Part shown: piece by piece, positions 34,625-42,691 of the stretch | How positions within the stretch are numbered: position 1 is the stretch's first letter | Layout of the letters: every line of letters starts with the position of its first letter | Source: [Clostridium] aerotolerans DSM 5434 | GTDB taxonomy: Bacteria; Bacillota; Clostridia; Lachnospirales; Lachnospiraceae | Length of the DNA stretch: 64,000 nt | Reading direction: 5' to 3' | NCBI RefSeq assembly: GCF_000687555.1 | Contig: NZ_JHWJ01000001.1 | Coordinates: forward strand, 496,001 to 560,000 | Notes under the pieces: generated by a model | What the model saw: only the letters and a program-made list of their open reading frames with translations | Told to the model about the DNA's origin: nothing | Databases searched by the model: none | Program-made: the position numbers and the translations under genes

Positions 34625-35374
34625 ATGTTACAATGTCCCAAGGGCTCAGTTTGTTATCAAGTCTGTCCAGGAGACTCCTTATTTTTAATTGCTCTAAAGT
34701 TTAATACCAGTACGGATGAAATCTTAGCAGCTAATCCAGGAATAGATCCAAGCAAGCTTTATATCGGGCAAGTCATATGTTTACAGCCAAATACTCTGGA
34801 TTTACCGCCTTGTATCCCCCAGGATCATGATGATATAAGCAAAGCTCAAGTAGATTTAAGTAATCATATCAGAATGCTGTGGGAGCAGCACATTACATGG
34901 ACTCGGTTGGTCATCTTAAGTATGGTATTTGGTTTACCAGACGTAGATCTGGTTACCAAACGTTTGCTTCAGAATCCTAAGGATTTTGAAGCACTGCTTA
35001 AGCCTCTCTATGGAGAAATGGCGGCTTCCAGGTTTGAACAGCTATTTACCAGCCATCTTGTAATTGCTGCGGATCTTGTAAAGGCTGCAAAAGCTGGTGA
35101 TAGTAAGGCAGCAGAGGAAGCAGAAAAGAAATGGTATACAAATGCAGAAGAAATAGCAGCTTTTCTAGCAAGTATTAATCCTTACTGGTCACAGGAAGCT
35201 TGGAAAACGATGCTTTTTGATCATCTTGCAATGACAAAAGATGAAGCTGTTGAGCTGCTGACTGGGAAATATGAGGAAAGCATTACTACTTATGATCAAA
35301 TTGAAACTCAGGCGTTGGAAATGGCAGATATGATGACAGATGGAATTGTGAATCAATTTTCCGGGAATTTTTAA
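34625..35374 (+). CDS. LysM-domain protein with conserved all-helical C-terminal domain
   Basis: 249 residues from ATG 34625, which lies about 9 bases after TTTAGG; a GTG three codons upstream is the alternative. Residues 9-56 are a LysM peptidoglycan-binding module (CYQVCPGDSLFLIALKF...NPGIDPSKLYIGQVICLQP). The rest is a helical domain (RMLWEQHITWTRLVILSMVFGLPD, NPYWSQEAWKTMLFDHLAMT, ALEMADMMTDGI) that I recall from many Firmicutes proteins without a defined role, some mislabelled acetylglutamate kinase. No signal peptide, so the LysM may act in the mother cell or spore. Monocistronic. Confidence 0.7.
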   Translation: MLQCPKGSVCYQVCPGDSLFLIALKFNTSTDEILAANPGIDPSKLYIGQVICLQPNTLDLPPCIPQDHDDISKAQVDLSNHIRMLWEQHITWTRLVILSMVFGLPDVDLVTKRLLQNPKDFEALLKPLYGEMAASRFEQLFTSHLVIAADLVKAAKAGDSKAAEEAEKKWYTNAEEIAAFLASINPYWSQEAWKTMLFDHLAMTKDEAVELLTGKYEESITTYDQIETQALEMADMMTDGIVNQFSGNF

Positions 35375-35465
35375 GGGTTCTATGCAAGGAAGCAGCCAAA
35401 TGATATTCTTGTAATAGCATAAATCATAATTTACACCAGAACAGAAGCTTTTAATAGATGGGATA

Positions 35466-35498
35466 TAGGCTGAGTCTAATTAGAAAGAACTCAGCCTA
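35466..35498. terminator. Hairpin between convergent genes
   Basis: TAGGCTGAGT (35466-35475) pairs perfectly with ACTCAGCCTA (35489-35498), with AT-rich flanks. Probable terminator for the LysM gene and for the AraC gene on the other strand. Confidence 0.55.
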
Positions 35499-35543
35499 AG
35501 CATTTTATAACAAACGGACAGGCTCGTGCCATTTATGGCGTCA

Positions 35544-36419
35544 TTATTTATCTTTTACAGCCCTTAGCTCAATATATCCTCTTGCCCCCAGTGGTTCTAA
35601 TTGAATACGGGGATTTTCATCGTCCCATACATATCCAATAAAGGACGGATCATATTGATTCATGGATTCTTGAATTTCCTTAATCGCTTCGCAAAAATCA
35701 TTTTCATCAAAAGGCTCACCCCTAAACATCAGATATTTTGCTCCTGGCAGTAAAATCGTATCAAATCCATCGGGAATCATTCCGTCATAGTCTACTGGCA
35801 CCTCAACACCCTGAACATATTCGGAGGTGTCTTGTTTCCTGTAGGCATTTGGAAGCCAAAGGCAAACCGGCTCATTGCTAATAGACTTGATGCTGGTGAG
35901 CAGTCCCCAGACGTCACAGCCTACTTCCTCGCAATAGGTAAAATATTCCCTTGCTGTTACTCCTCGCTTGATGATAACTTTTCTGGCAGGTTTTTCAACC
36001 AATTGAAGAAATACTGTTTTTGTACGTTCCATTTTAATCTCCTTTCGAACTATTTGATCACTAACCTTGTATGGAGTGAAAAGGTATAGGGGGATTGGGG
36101 ATTTTGCATATTCTCTGGGATTGCAGCCAAATTCCCGAAAAAATGCGCGCTGATACCCATCCGTACTGCCAAAGCCAAGCTCCAGGGCGACATCAATAAT
36201 CTTACATGACTCATCTCTTAGCTTAAGCGCTGACTTAGACAGTCGAAGCCGACGAATATATTCAGCAGGTGTCAAGTTGATATACTGGGAAAACAATCTG
36301 TGTGAATGCCAAGGCGAAAAGTGTGATGCATTTGCCAAATCGGCAAGTGTAATGTTATCCTGCAAGTGGCGTTCAATATAATCCTGCATTCGGCTGACGG
36401 CTAAAATCTGTTCCTCCAT
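35544..36419 (-). CDS. AraC-family regulator with GyrI-like effector domain (first of a pair)
   Basis: 291 residues from the Met at 36419, chosen because GGAGGG precedes it; the frame extends nine codons upstream without a site. Residues 8-105 hold the two AraC helix-turn-helix units (ITLADLANASHFSPWHSHRLF and IIDVALELGFGSTDGYQRAF). Residues 135-290 are a GyrI-like/Rob-type domain that binds hydrophobic ligands (PARKVIIKRGV, YVQGVEVPVD). It is divergent from a second gene of the same architecture. Confidence 0.85.
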   Translation of the reverse strand: MEEQILAVSRMQDYIERHLQDNITLADLANASHFSPWHSHRLFSQYINLTPAEYIRRLRLSKSALKLRDESCKIIDVALELGFGSTDGYQRAFFREFGCNPREYAKSPIPLYLFTPYKVSDQIVRKEIKMERTKTVFLQLVEKPARKVIIKRGVTAREYFTYCEEVGCDVWGLLTSIKSISNEPVCLWLPNAYRKQDTSEYVQGVEVPVDYDGMIPDGFDTILLPGAKYLMFRGEPFDENDFCEAIKEIQESMNQYDPSFIGYVWDDENPRIQLEPLGARGYIELRAVKDK

Positions 36420-36573
36420 TTTTTCCCTCCTAACAGTTATAATCATAACAGCAGCAAAAGAAAACTTCTCGACGATTCTTGCTAATTTGATTTCAGTTTA
36501 TCATATAAGTGGTTTTAAGACCAAGGTTTTATGAGGTTACAGACATAGTAATTAAATGAAGCTTTTTGATTGA

Positions 36574-36602
36574 TTGACCAGTATCTATCTACTTTGTATA
36601 AT
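36574..36602 (+). promoter_or_regulatory. Promoter of the second AraC/GyrI-like gene
   Basis: TTGACC (36574-36579), 17 bases, TATAAT (36597-36602), leaving a leader of about 110 bases. The 300-base divergent gap holds nothing else that I can identify. Confidence 0.7.
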
Positions 36603-36720
36603 GAGAAATACATGAGTGACAGAATCTGTATCTCTTCAAAGCGGACAGAAGTAAGCAAACCACAACAGGAAAGTGAGAACGAAAACATCTATAATAATCC
36701 ATACAAGGAGGGCAGTAAAC

Positions 36721-37611
36721 ATGGAATGGGTAACACTTTTACAAACAGCAATTGACTATATGGAAGAACATTTATTGGAAAGCATCAATTATGAGGATGT
36801 AGCCAGACAGGTACATATGTCTTGTTACAATTTTCACAGAACATTCAGCCTGATGGCCGGAATCACAGCAAACGAGTATATTCGCAATCGCAGGTTATCT
36901 CTGGCTGGACAGGAGCTGCAGCTGACGGATATAAAGATTATTGATGCCGCCTATAAATATGGCTATGAAACCCCGGAGAGTTTTTCCAAAGCATTTTCCA
37001 GGTTTCACGGAGTTTCTCCAAAGCTTGCTAAAGTAAAAGGTACTCAGCTTTCCCTGTTTCAGGCCCTAGCCATTAAAATAATATTGGAAGGTGGTAGAAC
37101 CATGGATTACAGAGTAGAAGAAGTGGGAAAGAGAACATTTATTGCAAAGGTGAAGGAGTTTCCAAATGAAATAATCAATGATGAGAGCAATCATGATATT
37201 CCACTGTTTTGGGGAGAATGCCGCAAAAAGGGCATAATAAACCAGCTGACTGGCATGCGGTCTAAGGGTAAAAAGGATATCTATGGCCTTTGCAGTCCTA
37301 CCAGAGAGCAGGAAGCAACCTTTGATTATGGCATCGGAGTGGTGGTTGACAGTGATACTGTAATTGATGATGAGATGGCCTTAAAAGACCAGGGATTTCA
37401 GTTCTGGGAGGTAGAACCCACGGAATACGTGGTATTTAAATGTTATGGAGACAGTGGTAATTGTATCAGCGAGACCTGGAGCCGGTTCTTTAAAGAGTTT
37501 CTGCCTCAGTCCGGTTATATCCATACGGATGATACGGATTTTGAAATTTACTACGATCAGCAGGAACCAGAACTTTTTTGCGAGCTATGGATTCCTGTGA
37601 AGAAAAAATAA
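36721..37611 (+). CDS. AraC-family regulator with GyrI-like effector domain (second of a pair)
   Basis: 296 residues from ATG 36721, 8 bases after AAGGAGGG; an upstream in-frame Met at 36673 lacks a site. Residues 10-105 are the AraC domain (INYEDVARQVHMSCYNFHRTF, IIDAAYKYGYETPESFSKAF). Residues 120-296 are a GyrI-like ligand-binding domain (RTFIAKVKEF, YGIGVVVDSD, FEIYYDQQEPELFCELWIPV). Same layout as the divergent neighbour at 35544, but not close enough to be a recent copy. Likely senses a drug or hydrophobic compound; target genes are not evident. Confidence 0.85.
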   Translation: MEWVTLLQTAIDYMEEHLLESINYEDVARQVHMSCYNFHRTFSLMAGITANEYIRNRRLSLAGQELQLTDIKIIDAAYKYGYETPESFSKAFSRFHGVSPKLAKVKGTQLSLFQALAIKIILEGGRTMDYRVEEVGKRTFIAKVKEFPNEIINDESNHDIPLFWGECRKKGIINQLTGMRSKGKKDIYGLCSPTREQEATFDYGIGVVVDSDTVIDDEMALKDQGFQFWEVEPTEYVVFKCYGDSGNCISETWSRFFKEFLPQSGYIHTDDTDFEIYYDQQEPELFCELWIPVKKK

Positions 37612-37624
37612 TAAGGTATTGGTT

Positions 37625-37659
37625 CGTCGGCATAAAGCTATCTTTATGCCGGCGTTTTT
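37625..37659. terminator. Bidirectional terminator
   Basis: CGTCGGCATAAAG (37625-37637) pairs with CTTTATGCCGGCG (37642-37654), then TTTTT. It separates the AraC gene and the convergent WYL gene. Confidence 0.8.
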
Positions 37660-37688
37660 AAGATTCACGGTTTTTTGAGATAAAGCAG

Positions 37689-38636
37689 TTAATGCAAGTG
37701 TCTGATCAAAGCCTCCAACCGTTCTATTATCAGGGTTTTCAGTGAATCCGGCTTTATGGATTCCACGTTTTCTCCATAAGCTGAGAAGTAATGAGCAATA
37801 AAGGACTCTTCACCGGGATTATAAAATCCGCGGATCACATATTGCCCATTTTCCATAAACAATTCCATGGAAGGATAATGCTCCTTGTAAAATAAATCCG
37901 CCCCCTTATTTGTAACGGTCACCTTAAACTCAGTTGCACCTGGTTTTTTATATAAATCAACTGCCTTTCTTTTAAATTCACTTAAGGGCTTAGGATGATA
38001 TACTGAATTTTCTTTCACTTCTATCACTTTGTCGCATCGAAATACTTTAGGCTCATTGGTCTTAAAGTTGTATCCTGTGGCATACCACTGCCCGTAAGCA
38101 GAGGTGATATCAAAAAACTGTACCACATAATTTCGTACGGAATCATTCATTCTATATCCTACTTCACATACTTTTTCTTCTATCGCATATTGCAGAATAT
38201 CCTTTAAATAATAGCAATGATTAAAATGTCTGATTGAGCCTAAACGGAAGACCTGTTCCATTCGATGCAGCAACGATATATTATCAGCGGAGATACATGC
38301 TTCAAATTTTCTCTTTAGCTGGTCCACGCTTAAATGAAAGGGAGTACTTTCATAGGCTTCTAAGGTAAGCATGGAAAAATATAAAGCGAACACCTCATCC
38401 ATAGTAAATAAGATAGGAGAGAGCATCCTGTTTTTTAGAATTCCATAATGGCCGTTTCTTCCTTGCCTGGAGTAAATAGGCAGTCCCATTCGCTCTAAAG
38501 ACTGTACGTCTCTGAGTGCCGTGCTTCTGGATATTTCAAAACGCTCCATAATGTCCTTTAGACGAAAGGCGCTTTTGTCTTTTAAAAACATAATCATATC
38601 GTTTAAACGTTCTGCTTTATTCATTAATTCTTCCAT
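37689..38636 (-). CDS. HTH-WYL transcriptional regulator (YafY type)
   Basis: 315 residues. N-terminal HTH_11 winged helix (FRLKDIMERFEISRSTALRDVQSLERMGLPI), then the WYL domain (residues about 140-225) that binds nucleotide or sugar ligands, then a C-terminal WCX extension. The first Met has AGGGAA only one base before it; the Met at 38624 has better spacing and may be the true start. It is divergent from the CUT1 importer at 38835 and is its probable regulator. Confidence 0.8.
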   Translation of the reverse strand: MEELMNKAERLNDMIMFLKDKSAFRLKDIMERFEISRSTALRDVQSLERMGLPIYSRQGRNGHYGILKNRMLSPILFTMDEVFALYFSMLTLEAYESTPFHLSVDQLKRKFEACISADNISLLHRMEQVFRLGSIRHFNHCYYLKDILQYAIEEKVCEVGYRMNDSVRNYVVQFFDITSAYGQWYATGYNFKTNEPKVFRCDKVIEVKENSVYHPKPLSEFKRKAVDLYKKPGATEFKVTVTNKGADLFYKEHYPSMELFMENGQYVIRGFYNPGEESFIAHYFSAYGENVESIKPDSLKTLIIERLEALIRHLH

Positions 38637-38834
38637 TTCCCTGTTGAATGTTAAATAGTGTCATAATTTGAAACCTTTTTTATTATACAACAAACCATCA
38701 CTCATGAAAAGCAGTGGACAAACGCATTTCACAGGCCGCTCCTGAATATACATGGGAGTAAGACGGTTTCATGAGAAAGGGCTGTAACGTAAAAACAGTT
38801 CATTTTGCAACCAGTATTAAAAAGGAGGATGTGA

Positions 38835-39788
38835 ATGGATTCGAAACGTAAAGCGGTATCGACCCATCAGGCGATAGGGAGTTTTCGTAAAAAGGTGAGG
38901 AATAACCGGACTTTGCTCCTCATGTGTCTTCCGGCAGTGGCTTTTTTTATCGTATTTAATTATTGTCCTCTTCCAGGTGTGTACATAGCGTTTACCAATT
39001 ACAATTTCAGGGACGGCATCTTCGGCAGCCCGTTTGTTGGCTTTAAAAACTTTGAATTCCTTATAAAGTCAGGCCAGTTAAGCCTGCTCACCAGAAACAC
39101 CATCCTTTACAATCTTGTTTTCATATTACTTGGTAATGTACTTCAGATTACCCTGGCTATTATGCTCAATGAAATCAACAGCAGATGGTTTAGAAAAGTA
39201 TCTCAGACAATTATGTTTCTGCCATATTTTATCTCAGTCGTTCTTATTGGGGCAATCATGTTTAACATCTTAAATTACGATACAGGTGCCCTTAATACAC
39301 TCATCCGGGAGACAGGTGGAAATCCGGTCAAGATCTACAGCATGGCAGGGATATGGCCCTTTATTGTAGTTTTCTGTCAGATGTGGCAGCAGACTGGATA
39401 TGGTTCTGTGGTTTATTTTGCGGCTATTTGCGGAATTGAGTCCGGGATTGTAGAAGCCGCCCAAGTGGATGGGGCTAACAGCTGGCAGAAAATCTGCTAC
39501 ATCATTTTGCCAAGCCTGAAACCTACGTTTATTATTTTGCTTCTATTTTCACTGGGTGGAATTATGAAGGGAAACTTTGGTCTTTTCTGGAACCTGGTGG
39601 GAGCAAATTCTCAGCTGTTTCCTACCACCGATATCATTGAAACAGCAGTATACCGGATGATGATGTCACAGAACAATTTCTCCACATCCTCAGCCGTGGG
39701 TCTGTACCAGTCACTGTTTGGATTTGCCCTGGTCATGATCAGCAACTGGGTCGTAAAGAAAATCGATCCGGACTATGCTCTGTTTTAA
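38835..39788 (+). CDS. CUT1 ABC sugar permease, LplB type
   Basis: 317 residues and six membrane segments. ALMCLPAVAFFIVFNY-like entry (LLLMCLPAVAFFIVFNYCPL), and the EAA loop IVEAAQVDGANSWQKICYIILP near residue 205 are typical of the LplB/YteP permeases that import long oligosaccharides such as pectic or uronic fragments. AAAGGAGG lies 7 bases before the ATG. First gene of a three-gene operon with no ATPase, so a shared MsmX-type ATPase is expected. The spacing to the next permease is 13 bases. Confidence 0.85.
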   Translation: MDSKRKAVSTHQAIGSFRKKVRNNRTLLLMCLPAVAFFIVFNYCPLPGVYIAFTNYNFRDGIFGSPFVGFKNFEFLIKSGQLSLLTRNTILYNLVFILLGNVLQITLAIMLNEINSRWFRKVSQTIMFLPYFISVVLIGAIMFNILNYDTGALNTLIRETGGNPVKIYSMAGIWPFIVVFCQMWQQTGYGSVVYFAAICGIESGIVEAAQVDGANSWQKICYIILPSLKPTFIILLLFSLGGIMKGNFGLFWNLVGANSQLFPTTDIIETAVYRMMMSQNNFSTSSAVGLYQSLFGFALVMISNWVVKKIDPDYALF

Positions 39789-39801
39789 AAGGGGGTAAGA
39801 G

Positions 39802-40701
39802 ATGAAGAAACAGAAAATAAAAGAATGTAAAACAAACCTTTTTATTAAAGGAATTTCCTATACTGTTGTGGCCTTATTTACAATGGTATGCCTGCTTCCC
39901 TTTATCTTGATTCTCTCGGCATCTTTAAGCACGGAAAGCGTAATCAGCAGGCAGGAATTTGGTCTTCTTCCCAGAGGACTTACAATGACGGCATACCAAT
40001 GGGTATTCCGGTATCCCAAAATGATACTCGGTTCCTATGGCGTTACTATTTTGATGACCGTCTGCGGGACCCTCCTTGGCCTGTTCCTCATTGCCATGAC
40101 CGGATATGCTCTGCAGAGGCAGGATTTCCCGTTTCGTAATATACTTTCTTTTTTTATTTATTTTACCACTTTATTCTCCGCTGGAATGGCCCCCACCTAT
40201 ATCTGGGTCTCCAGATATCTGAATTTAAAAGGAAGCTACTTTTCTGTGTTCCTGCAGCTTCTTATGACTCCCTGGCTTATCATACTTATGAAAAATTTCG
40301 CAAAATCTGTGCCTTATGAAATCACCGAATCCGGGAAAATAGATGGTGCTGGAGATTTTACTATCTTTACCACCCTGATTTTCCCCATGCTTAAGCCTGC
40401 ACTTGCTACGGTAGGCCTGTTTCTGGCTCTTGGCTATTGGAATGAATGGTATTTATCGTCCTTATATCTGGGGTCCTCTGTTACATATAAGCCCCTCCAG
40501 TATTATCTGTATAATGTCATCAATATGGCAAATGCATTAAAGTCTTCCGTTGCCGGGGCCAATGTTTCCATAACAGCGTTGCCCTCCAATACACTGAAAA
40601 TGGCAACTGCCGTAATAGCCACAGGTCCAATAATATTTATGTATCCGTTTGTCCAACGGTATTTTATATCAGGTATTGCCATTGGGGCAGTGAAGGGGTG
40701 A
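39802..40701 (+). CDS. CUT1 ABC sugar permease, YtcP type
   Basis: 299 residues, six membrane segments, EAA loop EITESGKIDGAGDFTIFTTLI near residue 174. The C-terminus (YPFVQRYFISGIAIGAVKG) is the usual ending of YtcP permeases, partners of LplB-type permeases. GGGGGTAAGAG precedes the ATG. It works with the preceding permease and the lipoprotein that follows. Confidence 0.86.
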   Translation: MKKQKIKECKTNLFIKGISYTVVALFTMVCLLPFILILSASLSTESVISRQEFGLLPRGLTMTAYQWVFRYPKMILGSYGVTILMTVCGTLLGLFLIAMTGYALQRQDFPFRNILSFFIYFTTLFSAGMAPTYIWVSRYLNLKGSYFSVFLQLLMTPWLIILMKNFAKSVPYEITESGKIDGAGDFTIFTTLIFPMLKPALATVGLFLALGYWNEWYLSSLYLGSSVTYKPLQYYLYNVINMANALKSSVAGANVSITALPSNTLKMATAVIATGPIIFMYPFVQRYFISGIAIGAVKG

Positions 40702-40745
40702 GAAGGAGTTTCTTTCTTAATAAAAGTATGAAATGGAGGAGTGTC

Positions 40746-42344
40746 ATGAGAAAACATGGTTTTACAGCGTCTGCAGCAGCGGTCATACTGTCTGCTGTTA
40801 TGGCCGTGGGCCTTGCAGGCTGCCGGGGGGAGGGCGTCTCAAAAAACACATCGCCGAAAAAGGAGGATGGAAGTGTGGATACTTCCAGTCACGAGGTCAT
40901 CAACATGCTGGTGCTGGGTGATAAGCCAAGCAACGGCAGGTGTGAGGCAATGCTTAAGGAATTAAATCAGGTCCTCACAGAAAAGGTCAATGCAGAATTA
41001 AAGCTTACCTATGTGGAATGGGCAGACTGGCAGACCCAATATAACGTTCAGCTCCTTAGCGGAGACAGCTCCATGGATATCATCACCACAGCTACCGACT
41101 GGCTGTATGGCTGGGAAAATGTGGAGAAAGGTGCGTTTCTTCCCTTATCAGAAGAAATGTTAAAGACCTATGCACCTAAGACCTGGAATCAGGTGGATGC
41201 CTCCGGTAACTGGGATATTTGCAAATATAAGGGGGAGATTTATTTTATTCCCGAAGACCACTACACTCAATATACCAATCATGGGATGTTCTACCGGGGA
41301 GACTGGGCCAAAGAAGCAGGCCTTTCGGAGGGGACAGTTCAAAAATTTGATGATCTGACTACCTATTTCAAGTATGTTAAGGAAAACAAAGAAGGTGTCA
41401 TCCCCTGGGATGTAGCCGGGAAAAATAACTCCGGAGGTGCGCTGGGAGGATTTATACAGTCTAATACCGACAGCCGTGTCATCATAGGCTGCAATGCAGG
41501 AAACTATGAATTCTGGTATACCAGTGCTTCTGATCCATACACCATTTATTCTCCCTATATGGAGTCCAATGTTATTTATGAAGCGGCTGAGTTAATGAAA
41601 CAATGGAATAGCATCGGCGTCTGGAGAGAGGATGTCCTTAATTTTGACGGGGATTCCCGAGAAGAGATGTATGCAGGAACCAGTGGAAGTGATCAGCATC
41701 ACAGTCAGACTTATTACTCGCAGATAAAGCCCAATATGGATAAAAAGCAGCCAGGGTCTGATGCAAAGATGTATCCCTGGGGCCAGGAGAATCAAAATAT
41801 AGCAAAACCCTTAAAAACTCACGGAGCAGCAGCCATCAGTGCCAATTCCAAACACCCGGAGAGAGCGCTCATGGTGTACGATCTTCTTCGCAATGATGAA
41901 ACCTGTTACCGGTATATCAATTACGGAATAGAGGGAACGGATTATATCATTACGGCAGATCATAAGCTGGCTTACCCGGAAGGCTGGGATCAGAGTACGG
42001 ATAAACTGGATTCCAATTTCTGGTGCGGACGAAACGATGATCTGGAGCTGGAAAACAGCTTTAATTGGAGCGGTACGAAGGAAATGATAGAGAATCTGAA
42101 TAAAATCGCCTACACCTATGAATTTGAGAATCTCATTCTGAATAAACATGAGGTGGAAGCAGAACAGGCGGCCATTGCCAATGTATTGTCAGAATATCTC
42201 CCTCAGCTTGCTTATGGAAAATATGACAATCCAAGGGAAGCCATTGATGAAATGAGAAGGAAGATCAAGGATGCGGGATATGACAAAGTAAAATCAGAGT
42301 TTCAAAAGGATATGGATGAATATAAAAAAGAAACTGGTAAATAA
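40746..42344 (+). CDS. Sugar-binding lipoprotein of the LplA/YtcQ type
   Basis: 532 residues from ATG 40746, chosen because GGAGG lies 8 bases upstream and a normal signal peptide then begins (MRKHGFTASAAAVILSAVMA); the open frame starts 16 codons earlier. Lipobox VGLAGC. The large size, over 500 residues, fits the LplA group rather than MalE. Substrate is unknown; these systems often carry pectin-, mannan- or alginate-derived oligosaccharides. No glycoside hydrolase is in the operon. Confidence 0.85.
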   Translation: MRKHGFTASAAAVILSAVMAVGLAGCRGEGVSKNTSPKKEDGSVDTSSHEVINMLVLGDKPSNGRCEAMLKELNQVLTEKVNAELKLTYVEWADWQTQYNVQLLSGDSSMDIITTATDWLYGWENVEKGAFLPLSEEMLKTYAPKTWNQVDASGNWDICKYKGEIYFIPEDHYTQYTNHGMFYRGDWAKEAGLSEGTVQKFDDLTTYFKYVKENKEGVIPWDVAGKNNSGGALGGFIQSNTDSRVIIGCNAGNYEFWYTSASDPYTIYSPYMESNVIYEAAELMKQWNSIGVWREDVLNFDGDSREEMYAGTSGSDQHHSQTYYSQIKPNMDKKQPGSDAKMYPWGQENQNIAKPLKTHGAAAISANSKHPERALMVYDLLRNDETCYRYINYGIEGTDYIITADHKLAYPEGWDQSTDKLDSNFWCGRNDDLELENSFNWSGTKEMIENLNKIAYTYEFENLILNKHEVEAEQAAIANVLSEYLPQLAYGKYDNPREAIDEMRRKIKDAGYDKVKSEFQKDMDEYKKETGK

Positions 42345-42360
42345 AAAGGCTGATTAATAA

Positions 42361-42404
42361 AACAGACTGTGGGAGCACATTTAATCATTCCACGGTCTGT
42401 TTTG
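42361..42404 (+). terminator. Terminator of the CUT1 operon
   Basis: AACAGACTGTGG (42361-42372) pairs with CCACGGTCTGTT (42390-42401) with one wobble, then TTG and more T. Confidence 0.75.
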
Positions 42405-42466
42405 TTTATATTCGACAAAAAATACATAGAAAGATTGTATTAAATGCAGAAAAACTAAAAAGGATA

Positions 42467-42495
42467 TTGCGCGATTTTAAAAATAGTGATATATT
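42467..42495 (+). promoter_or_regulatory. Promoter of the beta-glucoside PTS operon
   Basis: TTGCGC (42467-42472), 17 bases, TATATT (42490-42495). The start near 42502 places the antiterminator target at about +32. Confidence 0.6.
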
Positions 42496-42533
42496 ATGGT
42501 TAAGTTGAGAACAACTAAATAAATGAATATGAA

Positions 42534-42563
42534 GACGTGTTACTGGTAATGCAGGCAAGATCG
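42534..42563 (+). promoter_or_regulatory. Ribonucleic antiterminator (RAT) for LicT/BglG
   Basis: GTGTTACTGG...GCAGGCAAGATC matches the LicT/BglG RNA target (GNTTGTTACTG...GGCAAAACC). Its 3' part (42555-42562) also forms the foot of the following terminator, so protein binding and termination exclude each other. Confidence 0.85.
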
Positions 42564-42635
42564 GATTAGACGAATGGTTATAAGACGGATGGGGTATTTT
42601 GTCTTATGAAGAGTTCGTTTAATTGGGTCTTTTTA
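42558..42635 (+). terminator. LicT-controlled terminator
   Basis: AAGATCGG...AGACGAATGGTTATAAGAC pairs with GTCTTATGAAGAGTTCGTTT...GGGTCTT, ending in TTTTTATTTT. Together with the RAT and promoter it fills the 347-base gap before the PTS gene. Confidence 0.75.
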
Positions 42636-42691
42636 TTTTGTCATTCCGGCCGGATGAGGAGATAAGAAAATACTTGAAAGGGGTTTTGTAT

